Below are positions 9,377 to 18,027 of a stretch of 64,000 nucleotides of DNA, one piece after another (positions within the stretch are counted from its first letter, which is position 1; the number at the start of each line of letters is the position of its first letter). The position numbers and the translations under genes were made by a program. The notes under the pieces are model-generated. The model made no database searches. It was not told where the DNA came from and saw only the letters and a program-made list of their open reading frames with translations. This DNA comes from Gluconobacter thailandicus F149-1 = NBRC 100600 (GTDB lineage Bacteria > Pseudomonadota > Alphaproteobacteria > Acetobacterales > Acetobacteraceae): positions 1 to 64,000 of the forward strand of contig NZ_BANH01000025.1 in the NCBI RefSeq assembly GCF_000964465.1, given 5' to 3'.

Positions 9377-9733
9377 GTGGTCGATTTTCTGAAAAATATG
9401 CGAAAAATGGCGCTTGCTACTGCAATTACGGGATTTGCGGGGACGGCAGTGGCGCAGACGGCAGACGTCAAGCCGCTCCAGTCCACCGTGAATGGCATGC
9501 ATATTATTGATCGTACGCTTGTTCTGCCTGTGGGAGGGACGGAGATCGTTGCTTTGCCCCCTGATCTTCAGACGGCAACCCTCAGTCTGCCGGATGTTCT
9601 GCACGTCAATCTCGTGTCTCAGAAAGTCGCGGAGATTCTGGCTCACCATGAGGGGCAGACAGATGTTCTTTTCACGGGGAAGGACACGATCTATCGTTTC
9701 CACGTGACTGTCATGAAGCGGCCCGTTCGGTAA
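9377..9733 (+). CDS. Secreted stand-alone pilus-N-type domain protein
   Basis: 118 residues with an N-terminal signal peptide (MALATAITGFAGTAVAQ). The mature part, with LVLPVGGTEIVALPPDLQTA, LPDVLHVNLVS and TDVLFTGKDTIYRFHVTV, follows the pattern of the T2SS-T3SS_pil_N domain found at the N terminus of secretins such as CpaC: a charged basic strand, a vGdpxVAdv-like strand, then a GxTxLxxxd-like turn. No secretin beta-barrel follows and no pilus genes are nearby. GTG start at 9377, with AAGGA seven bases upstream. Periplasmic location is inferred; function unknown. It ends at a bidirectional terminator. Confidence 0.7.
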   Translation: MVDFLKNMRKMALATAITGFAGTAVAQTADVKPLQSTVNGMHIIDRTLVLPVGGTEIVALPPDLQTATLSLPDVLHVNLVSQKVAEILAHHEGQTDVLFTGKDTIYRFHVTVMKRPVR

Positions 9734-9757
9734 GGGCGGCGATCAGGACGGTGCAAA

Positions 9758-9786
9758 AAAAGGCCTCCCGTTAAGGAGGCCTTTTT
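9758..9786. terminator. Bidirectional terminator
   Basis: AAAAGGCCTCC, loop CGTTA, GGAGGCCTTTTT. Symmetric A and T runs allow termination of both the rightward small gene and the leftward mla genes. Confidence 0.85.
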
Positions 9787-9814
9787 CGTGATGTCAGTCC
9801 TGCAAATGCAGCAA

Positions 9815-10411
9815 TCAGTGATGATTGCTGAGCTGATGCTCCAGAGCGGTGTTCAGAGCGCCGACATCGCCGCCGTGGCGGGAGAGATAGGAACTGTAGT
9901 CGCCGCGCTGGTTCATGCGAAGGCTGGCACCTTCACCATACATGTCCACAACCTTTGGCGGGTTGCCGCCAATGATGAGCTGCATGTTGACTTCAGGCTG
10001 GCCAGGCCGGTCGATCAGCGCATTGACGCGTTCGCCATCTGGCGTCGGGGTGGAGCCCGTCACACGGAAGCTGACGCCCTGATAATTACCGATCTGGTCA
10101 GTGATCGTGTTGACCAGAACCTGGTCGAAGAGTTGCAGATACTTCTGCTGCTGGGCCGGGGTCGCCGTGCGCCAGTAGCGGCCAAGGCAATACCGGGCGA
10201 TGCCCTGAATATCCACGTTGGACTGAAGGAGCGGGAGAACTTCGCGCTTCTTTTCGCCCAGGGGCTTGCTGGAATTAACAATGCTGACCAGTTGGCCGCC
10301 AAAGGAATTCACGAAATCGGTGGCCGGGTTGGCATGGGCAACGCCAGCGCCGAACGTGAGGGCTGCAGCAAAGGCACCCAGAAGGGCGCGGCGCGAAAGG
10401 GCTTTAAGCAT
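9815..10411 (-). CDS. mlaC: MlaC-like phospholipid-binding periplasmic protein (Ttg2D/HpnM family)
   Basis: 198 residues with a signal peptide starting MLKALSRRALLGAFAAALTF and ending near AHA. The mature protein matches the MlaC/Tol_Tol_Ttg2 family: VLPLLQSNVDIQGIARYCLG, then a helical stretch with YLQLFDQVLVNTI, and strands carrying NMQLIIGGNPPKVVDMYGEG and an R-x-D-Y motif (NQRGDYSSYL). Such proteins ferry phospholipids across the periplasm between MlaA and the MlaFEDB transporter; in hopanoid producers a related protein is HpnM. Start at 10411, only 10 bases after the mlaA stop, so both are one operon. The inner-membrane mlaFED genes are not in this window. Confidence 0.9.
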   Translation of the reverse strand: MLKALSRRALLGAFAAALTFGAGVAHANPATDFVNSFGGQLVSIVNSSKPLGEKKREVLPLLQSNVDIQGIARYCLGRYWRTATPAQQQKYLQLFDQVLVNTITDQIGNYQGVSFRVTGSTPTPDGERVNALIDRPGQPEVNMQLIIGGNPPKVVDMYGEGASLRMNQRGDYSSYLSRHGGDVGALNTALEHQLSNHH

Positions 10412-10421
10412 GCGTTTGTCC

Positions 10422-11228
10422 TCAGTTGTACCAGTCTGGGGTGGTGGCGCGATGATCGTTCTGCATTGCGTCAATCTGGCTCTGGCGGTTCTGCTGCCAG
10501 GCACTGCGGACGTAGGAGTACGGATCAAGGCTGTCCTGCTCCAGATGATCGATCTGATCCACACTGTTGGCAAAGCCATCAACCGTGCCCAGAATATTAT
10601 AGGCCCAGTTGAATGTCAGCAGCCCGTAACCTCTTGGCACATAGTTGATCGGGGTCAGAGCCTGACCGAGCGCATAGCCTGCGCCATCCCGGAAGTTGCT
10701 GGGGCCAACGAACGGAATGAAGAGATACGGCCCGCTTGGCACGCCCCATGTTCCCATGGTCATGCCCGGATCGGTCTCATGCTGCTTGTAACCCACAAGA
10801 CTGGCAACGTCGAAGAAACCGGCCACACCTGCACTCATGTTGATCGTGAAGCGCATGAACGAGTCGCCTGCGCGCCGTGGCTTTCCTGCCCCGACATCGG
10901 AGAAGAACACCGCAGGCTCGCGCCAGGTTTCATTGATATTGGAAATAGTATGACGCACCGGCTTCGGCACGGCCCACACCCAGGCCTTGGCCACGGGACG
11001 TAGCGCCACGTGGTAAGCCCACATCTGGACGTTATACATCTTCCGGTTCAGCGGTTCGTACGGATCGTTGGCAGCCTTGTAATCAGCCAGGTCGTCCGGA
11101 TCTGTCGGCGGAGGATTGTGCAGGGAGCCGCAGGCCCCCAGCGTCAGCAGTGCCAACACCCCTGCAATGGCTCTGCCACGACGCGAACGCGTCGTCCTGA
11201 TACCGATTCTGTCCTGCCGAGAGTCCAT
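10422..11228 (-). CDS. mlaA: MlaA/VacJ family outer-membrane lipoprotein
   Basis: 268 residues. A lipoprotein signal peptide with lipobox LTLGAC is followed by the MlaA core: NDPYEPLNRKMYNVQMW, VPKPVRHTISNINETW, FMRFTINMSAGVAGFFD and GMTMGTWGVPSGPYLFIPF. MlaA sits in the inner leaflet of the outer membrane and removes mislocalised phospholipids, handing them to MlaC, encoded immediately downstream. The start at ATG 11228 is preferred to 11234, because GAGGA ends seven bases before the former and only one before the latter. The C-terminal tail (QQNRQSQIDAMQND) is hydrophilic. Confidence 0.93.
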   Translation of the reverse strand: MDSRQDRIGIRTTRSRRGRAIAGVLALLTLGACGSLHNPPPTDPDDLADYKAANDPYEPLNRKMYNVQMWAYHVALRPVAKAWVWAVPKPVRHTISNINETWREPAVFFSDVGAGKPRRAGDSFMRFTINMSAGVAGFFDVASLVGYKQHETDPGMTMGTWGVPSGPYLFIPFVGPSNFRDGAGYALGQALTPINYVPRGYGLLTFNWAYNILGTVDGFANSVDQIDHLEQDSLDPYSYVRSAWQQNRQSQIDAMQNDHRATTPDWYN

Positions 11229-11545
11229 AACCATTCCTCAAAAACCCCACTCCGCGGGCGTGCTCACAAAGACTTCATCTGAAAACGGAAATTTTCAAAA
11301 TCCGTTCCCATTCAATTGTCGTGCCGCCAGCAGAGCCATGAGCCGTCTGTCGCGGAAAACTGCGGAAGGCCCTAGTCATAGCCTATACTGTGCCAGGCCG
11401 CACCCCTCTATGTATCCAAATTACGACACAGGGAGGAGATGAGATCCTTTAACGATCCAGATGTCTGAAGGACACTCCAGCGACTTTGACGATTGAAATA
11501 TTTTGAGAGCAGTGTGGCGGCAATTCAACACCAGGGAGTTTTTCG
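11229..11545. other. Divergent intergenic region mlaA / aldose epimerase
   Basis: A 317-base gap between divergent genes. TATACT at about 11390 and the surrounding sequence could be a promoter -10 for one side. A ribosome binding site (AGGGAG) precedes the epimerase start. I see no convincing gene, RNA or operator in the rest. Confidence 0.4.
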
Positions 11546-12706
11546 GTGTCCACATTTGCGCCATTCAAGGCCTCTCTTTTTGCCGCTGTCGGCCTCGTCG
11601 GATTGTCGCTTGGCGTCGCTCAGGCACATCCCGCTGTGAGTTCACAGCCATGGGGGACAACGCCGGATGGCAAGCCTGTCCGTATCGTGACGCTGAAGAA
11701 CGATCATAACGTCACCGTTCGCGTCATCACCTATGGTGGTATCATCCAGTCCGTCGAGACGCCGGATCGAAGCGGCCATGTTCAGGACGTTGTTCTCGGG
11801 TTTGGCGATCTGAAGGGCTACACGGTCGACAGCGCCAAGGGGGGTCTGTTTTTCGGTGCGATGATTGGCCGTTACGCCAACCGTCTGGCGGGGGGCAGCT
11901 TCCCGGTTGAGGGTAAGATCTATCATACGGACATCACAGCTGGCCCGAATTCGCTTCATGGTGGCAAGAAGGGCTTCGACAAGAATGTCTGGACACTTGA
12001 AAAGACCGGCACCAATGGCTCGGGCGCTTATGTGACCCTCAGGCTGGTTAGCCCAAACGGCGATCAGGGCTTTCCGGGAACCCTTACGACGCACATTACC
12101 TATACCCTGGGCGATGATGATGCGCTGGCCCTGCATTACGTTGCGACAACGGATGCACCGACGGTTCTGAACCTGACGAACCACAGCTACTGGAACCTGA
12201 ACGGCGAAGGTTCGGGCAGCATCGAGCCTGAAGTTCTGCAGCTCAACGCAGACAGCTTCACGCCGACCGACAGTACCTCCCTGCCAACCGGGCAGATCGC
12301 TCCTGTTGCAGGAACGCCTTTGGACTTCAGCAAGCCGACCGCCATTGGGGATCGTCTGCGTAGCAACGATCAGCAGATGATGTATGCGCGTGGCTATGAC
12401 ATGAACTGGGTTGTCAATGGTGTTTACGGGCAGGCTCCGCGCCTTGCGGGCAAAGTTTACGATCCTCGCTCTGGCCGTAGCATGGAAATCCTGACGAACC
12501 AGCCGGGTCTTCAGGTCTATACGTCCAACTCTCTGGATGGCGGCTATGCTGGCATTTCCGGGCGTGCCTACCGGCAGGCGGATGCTATTGCGTTCGAAGC
12601 TGAGCATTATCCGGACAGTCCGAATCATCCGTCTTTCCCGACGACAGAGCTGAAGCCGGGTCAGACCTTCGATTACACGACGATCTTCAAGTTCTCGAAC
12701 AGGTAA
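11546..12706 (+). CDS. galM: Exported aldose 1-epimerase (mutarotase)
   Basis: 386 residues, about 40 longer than cytosolic GalM because of an N-terminal signal peptide (FAAVGLVGLSLGVAQAHPA). The enzyme interconverts alpha and beta anomers of glucose, galactose and related sugars. The family motifs are plain: VRVITYGGIIQSVETPD, GAMIGRYANRLAGG, NSLHGGKKGFD with the His near residue 135, NLTNHSYWNL with the catalytic His, and the C-terminal FEAEHYPDSPNH with the catalytic Glu. A periplasmic location suits an organism that oxidises sugars with membrane dehydrogenases at the cell surface (inference). GTG start at 11546 with AGGGAG upstream. It stands alone and ends at a terminator. Confidence 0.93.
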   Translation: MSTFAPFKASLFAAVGLVGLSLGVAQAHPAVSSQPWGTTPDGKPVRIVTLKNDHNVTVRVITYGGIIQSVETPDRSGHVQDVVLGFGDLKGYTVDSAKGGLFFGAMIGRYANRLAGGSFPVEGKIYHTDITAGPNSLHGGKKGFDKNVWTLEKTGTNGSGAYVTLRLVSPNGDQGFPGTLTTHITYTLGDDDALALHYVATTDAPTVLNLTNHSYWNLNGEGSGSIEPEVLQLNADSFTPTDSTSLPTGQIAPVAGTPLDFSKPTAIGDRLRSNDQQMMYARGYDMNWVVNGVYGQAPRLAGKVYDPRSGRSMEILTNQPGLQVYTSNSLDGGYAGISGRAYRQADAIAFEAEHYPDSPNHPSFPTTELKPGQTFDYTTIFKFSNR

Positions 12707-12721
12707 GGCATTCAAAAGAAA

Positions 12722-12751
12722 GAGGGGCGGTCCTTTCGGATCGCCCCTTTT
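12722..12751. terminator. Bidirectional terminator
   Basis: GAGGGGCGGTCC, loop TTTC, GGATCGCCCC then TTTT, between the convergent epimerase and receptor genes. A purine-rich A-containing run on the other side allows weak use by the leftward gene. Confidence 0.75.
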
Positions 12752-12771
12752 CGTTGTTCAGAGGAACAGGA

Positions 12772-15717
12772 TCAGAAGTTCACACCTGCCTGCAGGAAGA
12801 CGTACCGGCCCTGATACAGGCTGCCGTAAAGGGCGGCAGCGCTGTTTTCGGTGCTGCTCGCAACGAAGGGCGGCTTCTTGTCAAAGATGTTGGTGACGCC
12901 GGCCTGGAAGTTCCAGGTCCTCCAGCGATAGTTCACCGTGACATCATGAGAGAAGATACCGGGCGTGCTGGTGCGACCGTATCCGTTGGCGCGGGTCAGA
13001 TCCGACGTTCCATCGTTCCAGCGCATACCGCCCATGTAGTTCATCATGTACGTGATACCGACGCGGCCATGCTGCCAGCCTACGGTCGCATAATCGCGAA
13101 CGCGCGGGTTGCCGGTGCCGCTTTGGTAGAACATGCGGCCTGCATAGTTATACCATTTGCCGCCGACTTCGTTCTGCTGGAGATAGCTGACAAGCTGCTG
13201 GAAGTTGTTGGACAGCGTCAGAACGTCGTGCGACGTGATGCGGATACGGTAATCCAGATCGAAGTCGATGCCACTGGTTTTCAGGCCACCGATATTGGCA
13301 TAGGTGGACGTGACAGAGTTGATCTGGCCCGTGCTGGCGACACGCGTGATTGCGCTGCAGTAGTTCGTATTCGCGCCCGTGTAGCACTGGTCCATGATGT
13401 ACTGGCTGCTCAGATACGAGATCATGTTCTTGAGCGTGTAGTGCCAGTATTCCACGGAAGCAGACAGGCCCGGGATCCAGCGCGGCGTAATCACCGTACC
13501 GATTGTGTAGGTGCGGCCTGTTTCCGGCTTCAGCTTGGAGTTGCCGCCGTAAAGCGTTGGGGTCTGGCCTGAATAGGCTGATGTGAAGGACGACGAATTG
13601 ATGCCCTGCTTGGCACAGGTTGCTGCGACCGTTGCAGATTTTGCACCATAGGAGGCTGCCTGAACGGAGTCACACGGGTCCGTTGCGGACGCGTAGCCGA
13701 GGGACTGACCGCCATACAGTTCATAGACGTTCGGCTGACGGTAAGACGTGCCAAGGGTTGCGCGGAAGCGGATATCCTGAATGGGTGCCCAGTTGATGGA
13801 GGCCTTCCAGTTCTTTGCGCCGCCAAACGTATTGTATGCGGAGTAGCGACCCTGTGCGTCGATCGTCAGATCCTTGGCCAGGAACGCGTTGTGCAGCAGC
13901 GTCGCCTTACCTTCGAGGTAGCCTTCCGTAACATTGAAGCCACCGCCCGTGTAGGACGCGGAGTTCGTCAGCGTCTGGCCAGATTCGACCAGTGCATCCG
14001 GGTGGTAGGCCAGTTGTTCGCCACGGTGTTCCATACCCAGTGCGATACCGAGATCACCGCCATGATTCCACGGCATGTGAACAACATGGTTGTTGTTGAT
14101 GCGCAGGTTCAGGTCGCGAAGCTGATAATAGTAATGGTCATGCGCGGTGTAGTTGGAATAAGCCGCCGCAGCAGAGGAGAGCTTTGTGAACGGGCTGGAG
14201 AGAACGCAGCCTGCCGAAGCATTACAAACGGACGGGTTATAGACCAGCGCGCTGTCTGCGTTGCCAGGTTCAACCTGTTCAAGGCCGTAGGTCTGAAGCA
14301 GTTTGGAGTAGTTGCCCACGCCTGACAGCTGGTTCATGACCTGGTTCCACCCGTAGGTGTAGGACAGGTCATAGTTCCAGCCGTGCGTGATCTCGCCTTT
14401 GACGCCTGCGATGCCTGTGTAGGTATCGGAGGCGTTTTCGTTGCGGCGGTTCCCCCACTCGGCCATGCGCTTGTACATGTAGGCGTCTTCACCCGTCGGG
14501 TTGCCTGGGTAATCAGCCGGAATGTAAAGGGCTGTCGGCAATGTGGACGGATAGATGCTGCCGGAGACAGGCATCGGAGCCATCGTCGTGGAAGAATTAC
14601 GATGGCTGTAGTTGAAGTTCAGATACGGCGTGAAATGTCTGTTGATGTCATAATGAGCATCAAAGCCAAGTGTCGCGTTCGTCAGGGAGTTCGTCAGGCT
14701 CTGGTTCTGGCCGTAGTTGTAACGGTCTGCCTTTGTGAAGTCACGAACGCCACCCGTGCCGGTTGCGACGTAATCCCCGCTATCCGTGATGAAGCGGCCT
14801 GCGGTTGGAATGGATGATCCGTAGGAGATGCTGGACGCATTCAGTGGGTCATTGACCTGAACCGGGTTGGCCCAGGACCGACTGCTCTGCTTGATGCCGC
14901 TTTGTGTCATGTACGAGCCGGTCAGGGTGACGTTGCCCTTGCCATGATCGAAATTCCAGCCCTTGTAGCCCGAGAGCATGCCCGTCTGGCCATCGCCTAC
15001 GTCCGTGATGCCACCGCGGACTGTAATGTTGCCGTCACTCAGATTGTGCCTGAGCTTGATGTTGATGACGCCCGATACCGCGTCGGCCCCGTAGAGCTCG
15101 GAGCCGCCATCTTTCAGGATTTCAACGCTGGCAATCTGATGAACATTGATCGTGTTCATGTCGAAGCAGCTGTTGTTGCCGTTGATGGTGGCGCGTTTGC
15201 CGTCAACGAGCACCAGAACGCGGTTCTGACCAAGATTACGGATGTCGGTGCAGGAGGCGCCCCCCGTACCGTTGGTCTGGCTGTTGGTCGTTCCGGAAGA
15301 TCCAATGGATGGCAGGCGTTGCAGATAGTCACCAAGCGTGGTGACGCCAGTCTGCTCGATCTGCTTGCTCGTGATGATCTGGACCGGATTGGCGTTCTGG
15401 TTGTTGGACGTGCTCAGGGCAGAACCCGTCACAACGACGCTTTCAGAACGACTTGAATCAATCGAGGCAACGGCACGACGGCGATTTACCTGAGCGCTCA
15501 AGACAGGCGTTGTCACAGCCGGTGTAACCGTCTGAACAGGTGCCTGTGTCGTAACCTTGGTTGTGGCCGCCGTTTTGGCGTGTGTGGGTGTGCGATGAGA
15601 GGACGCACCGTGATGCGTGCTCGTGGCGGTTTGTGCGTTCGCGGATGCGGTCGCGTCCAGTCCCATGGCGAGAACGGAAGCGCACAGAAGCAGCTCCCTG
15701 CGTCGATGAAGAATCAT
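12772..15717 (-). CDS. TonB-dependent outer-membrane receptor
   Basis: 981 residues. A signal peptide ends near SANAQ and is followed by a long Thr/Ala-rich linker. A TonB-box-like ESVVVTGSAL precedes the plug domain (NPVQIITSKQIEQTG, VLVLVDGKRATINGN, SVEILKDGGSELYGADAVSG). A 22-strand barrel follows, ending FLQAGVNF with the terminal Phe used for outer-membrane assembly. It belongs to the CirA/BtuB-like group rather than the FhuA-like siderophore group, and its size and many aromatic loops fit carbohydrate, peptide or vitamin substrates, but the ligand cannot be assigned. Cysteine pairs in the plug and barrel suggest disulfides. Monocistronic; no Fur-like box was seen upstream. Confidence 0.9.
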   Translation of the reverse strand: MILHRRRELLLCASVLAMGLDATASANAQTATSTHHGASSHRTPTHAKTAATTKVTTQAPVQTVTPAVTTPVLSAQVNRRRAVASIDSSRSESVVVTGSALSTSNNQNANPVQIITSKQIEQTGVTTLGDYLQRLPSIGSSGTTNSQTNGTGGASCTDIRNLGQNRVLVLVDGKRATINGNNSCFDMNTINVHQIASVEILKDGGSELYGADAVSGVINIKLRHNLSDGNITVRGGITDVGDGQTGMLSGYKGWNFDHGKGNVTLTGSYMTQSGIKQSSRSWANPVQVNDPLNASSISYGSSIPTAGRFITDSGDYVATGTGGVRDFTKADRYNYGQNQSLTNSLTNATLGFDAHYDINRHFTPYLNFNYSHRNSSTTMAPMPVSGSIYPSTLPTALYIPADYPGNPTGEDAYMYKRMAEWGNRRNENASDTYTGIAGVKGEITHGWNYDLSYTYGWNQVMNQLSGVGNYSKLLQTYGLEQVEPGNADSALVYNPSVCNASAGCVLSSPFTKLSSAAAAYSNYTAHDHYYYQLRDLNLRINNNHVVHMPWNHGGDLGIALGMEHRGEQLAYHPDALVESGQTLTNSASYTGGGFNVTEGYLEGKATLLHNAFLAKDLTIDAQGRYSAYNTFGGAKNWKASINWAPIQDIRFRATLGTSYRQPNVYELYGGQSLGYASATDPCDSVQAASYGAKSATVAATCAKQGINSSSFTSAYSGQTPTLYGGNSKLKPETGRTYTIGTVITPRWIPGLSASVEYWHYTLKNMISYLSSQYIMDQCYTGANTNYCSAITRVASTGQINSVTSTYANIGGLKTSGIDFDLDYRIRITSHDVLTLSNNFQQLVSYLQQNEVGGKWYNYAGRMFYQSGTGNPRVRDYATVGWQHGRVGITYMMNYMGGMRWNDGTSDLTRANGYGRTSTPGIFSHDVTVNYRWRTWNFQAGVTNIFDKKPPFVASSTENSAAALYGSLYQGRYVFLQAGVNF

Positions 15718-15932
15718 GTGGGCTCACAGTCAGACTATATTTCTGAGATCCCCTCACTAATGTTTTTGTCTCAGAACTTTGTCTATCCGGAAATACCTAC
15801 GCTCTATGCCATTAGGTCACGCTGTTGCATAAATATCATACAACAATAACTCTACTATACTGTCTGTTTCTTGGTAATGAATAAAGTTAATTACTGATAC
15901 AATCTCGTTTCATAGAGAAACAATTCTGTCGT

Positions 15933-15955
15933 GCAGGCAGGAGTAACCTGCCTGC
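15933..15955 (-). terminator. Probable terminator of the ubiH-like/cysE unit
   Basis: A perfect 9-bp stem GCAGGCAGG / CCTGCCTGC with loop AGTAA lies 8 bases beyond the cysE stop. The trailing T content on the minus strand is poor. Confidence 0.55.
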
Positions 15956-15963
15956 TGCGCCCA

Positions 15964-16746
15964 TCAGGAAACGGGATGAACAGGGCTGGGTGTGGCGACC
16001 GCGGCTTTAGCTGTTCCGATAATGCGTGCGGGGTTTCCGACAGCCGTTGCGTTGGCAGGAATATCTTCCAGAACAACGGATGCTGCACCGATACGAGCGT
16101 TTTCGCCAATAATAAGCCGTCCCAGAACCTTGGCGCCCGAGCCGATCATGGCTCCGCGACGGACGATCGGATGGCGATTTCCGCTCAGTTTTCCGGTTCC
16201 TCCAAGGGTGACATCCTGAAACAGCGAGACGTCGTCTTCGATGATGCAGGTTTCACCAATGACGATGCCTGTCCCGTGATCGATGCTCAGGCGGCGGCCC
16301 AACTGGGCGGCGGGATGAATGTCGATCGAGAATAGTTCGTTGATCCGGCTCTGGAAATGATAGGCCAGATGACGCCGGTTCTGCCGCCAGAGATAGTGCG
16401 CAATACGATGGGCCTGCAGGGCCTGCCAGCCTTTGAAGAACAGGAACGGTGTAACGAGATCCGGGCAGGCCGGGTCACGGTCCCGGGTAGCCAGAATGTC
16501 TTCGGCAGCCGCTTCGGCAATATCGGGAACGTCCTGAAGGATGGAGGCGACAAGGCGTGTGATGGCCGTGGCGGAAATCGAGCGATCGGCCAGTTTCGTG
16601 CCCATGAGGGAGGCCAGAGCAGAACTGAAGTCGGCGTGGTCTCCGATATTTGTCGCGAAAACATCCTGGATCAGCGGGTCATGGCAACTGCAGGCCTGGG
16701 ACTGCATGTCCTGCCAGAGTTGAACGAGGTTAGGCGCTGTCGTCAT
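15964..16746 (-). CDS. cysE: Serine O-acetyltransferase
   Basis: 260 residues. It transfers acetyl from acetyl-CoA to L-serine, making O-acetylserine for cysteine synthesis in the cytosol. The N-terminal helical domain is recognisable (DPACPDLVTPFLFFKGWQAL and HRIAHYLWRQNR). The C-terminal left-handed beta-helix shows hexapeptide repeats with SIDHGTGIVIGETCIIEDD (catalytic Asp-His pair) and VTLGGTGKLSGNRHPIV. Its ATG overlaps the TGA of the upstream hydroxylase gene (ATGA), so translation is coupled. The C-terminal tail is longer than the E. coli type and lacks an obvious terminal Ile for CysK binding; it ends HPVS. Confidence 0.95.
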   Translation of the reverse strand: MTTAPNLVQLWQDMQSQACSCHDPLIQDVFATNIGDHADFSSALASLMGTKLADRSISATAITRLVASILQDVPDIAEAAAEDILATRDRDPACPDLVTPFLFFKGWQALQAHRIAHYLWRQNRRHLAYHFQSRINELFSIDIHPAAQLGRRLSIDHGTGIVIGETCIIEDDVSLFQDVTLGGTGKLSGNRHPIVRRGAMIGSGAKVLGRLIIGENARIGAASVVLEDIPANATAVGNPARIIGTAKAAVATPSPVHPVS

Positions 16747-17951
16747 ACGCCCATCGCCCGGCGGACAAAGGCCTGTCTGAGGCGTGGGAAACGATGCACG
16801 CCCGCAATTCCAAGATCGCGCACCCGTCGCAGGATTGGATTGTCATTTCCGAACAGACGCTCGAGAACGTCCGTGGCGGCCAGCATGGCCATGTTGCCTG
16901 GGCGGGTTCGGCGCTGATAACGCGTCAGGAGTTCACGACTGCCCGGATCGGCACGATGGCTGTGGGCTTCGATCAGCAGGTCGGCAAGGGCAATGACGTC
17001 CCGGAAACCGATGTTCAGCCCCTGACCGGCAATCGGATGGATACCGTGTGCGGCGTCTCCGACAAGGGCCAGGCGTGGCGCAATGTAGGTCTGGGCGTAT
17101 TGCGCGGAAAGGGGATAGATCCAGCGGCGACCGATAGGGGTAATCGCGCCGAGATCCTCGTCTCCCATACGGGCTTTGATTTCCCGCGCAAAAACGTCAT
17201 GCGGGAGGCTATGGAAACGTTGCGCACGGCCTTCGCCTTCTGCCCAGACGATAGCGGAACGATGAGGGTGTTCCGGAGTGCCGGGCATGGGAAGGCGGGC
17301 GAATGGCCCTTCCGGCAGAAAGTGCTCCAGCGCCACGCCGTCATGCGGTTTCTCGTGGGCGATCGTCGCGACAATACCATACTGATGATAGGGGATTTTC
17401 GTCAGGCCAATGCGGGCCTGTTCGCGCAGGGGCGAACGACGACCTTCAGCCGCGATGGCGAGCTTTGCCGTGACGGTGGACCCGGACGCCAGACGGATGG
17501 AAACGTGATCCGGGTGGAACGTGAATGTGCCGGTATCGGGGGCGCGGACATCCAGGGTCTCATACTGTCCCAGTGTCTGGTTGATGGCCACGCGCAGATC
17601 GCGTGCCTCCACCATCCAGCCGAAGTTCATGCCTTCCGGCGCGTCTTCAACGCCGAAATGCAGAAAGAGTGGGGACGCGGCCTCATGCGGGCGCCCATCA
17701 GACACGCGGATTTCACGGATAGGCTGGGAAACGCCGGGAAGATTATCCCAGATGCCTGCTGCTTCGAGCATCTGACGTGACCCTTCAGCGATGGCGTAGG
17801 CACGCCCATCCAGAGAAGGATCTTCCATGCCAGGGAGAGGCGCACGGTCAATCAGCAGAACACGCACGCCCTCTGCGGCCAGCCGGCACGCGAGCGTCGC
17901 TCCAACCGGGCCAGCTCCGTTAATGCACAGGTCGTAATGTGTCTTCTTCAT
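16743..17951 (-). CDS. UbiH/UbiF/COQ6-type FAD-dependent hydroxylase
   Basis: 402 residues. The N-terminal FAD motif is DLCINGAGPVGATLACRLAA with the acidic end LLIDRAP. A mid-protein DGRAYAIAEGSRQMLEA follows. The C-terminal LVGDAAHGIHPIAGQGLNIG is the second FAD-binding motif (GDAAH) typical of ubiquinone-biosynthesis monooxygenases, so a ring hydroxylation step in ubiquinone synthesis is the likely role. Which position it hydroxylates cannot be told from sequence. Start ATG 17951 is preferred over 17960, because the GGGAG ribosome site ends directly before the latter. It is co-translated with cysE through a 4-base overlap, an unusual pairing. Confidence 0.88.
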   Translation of the reverse strand: MKKTHYDLCINGAGPVGATLACRLAAEGVRVLLIDRAPLPGMEDPSLDGRAYAIAEGSRQMLEAAGIWDNLPGVSQPIREIRVSDGRPHEAASPLFLHFGVEDAPEGMNFGWMVEARDLRVAINQTLGQYETLDVRAPDTGTFTFHPDHVSIRLASGSTVTAKLAIAAEGRRSPLREQARIGLTKIPYHQYGIVATIAHEKPHDGVALEHFLPEGPFARLPMPGTPEHPHRSAIVWAEGEGRAQRFHSLPHDVFAREIKARMGDEDLGAITPIGRRWIYPLSAQYAQTYIAPRLALVGDAAHGIHPIAGQGLNIGFRDVIALADLLIEAHSHRADPGSRELLTRYQRRTRPGNMAMLAATDVLERLFGNDNPILRRVRDLGIAGVHRFPRLRQAFVRRAMGV

Positions 17952-18027
17952 CGTGCTCATCTCCCTGCCCCCTGTCCTACTCCTGTGAGGTGGGGAGCGG
18001 AAGAGGGAAGGGGGGAGCCGATGTAAA

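Noticed and set aside
15718-15932. Cobalamin or TPP riboswitch upstream of the receptor at 12772
   Set aside because: No conserved riboswitch core sequence was recognised in the leader.
16794-17780. 328-codon plus frame over the hydroxylase gene
   Set aside because: Shadow of the UbiH-type gene on the other strand.
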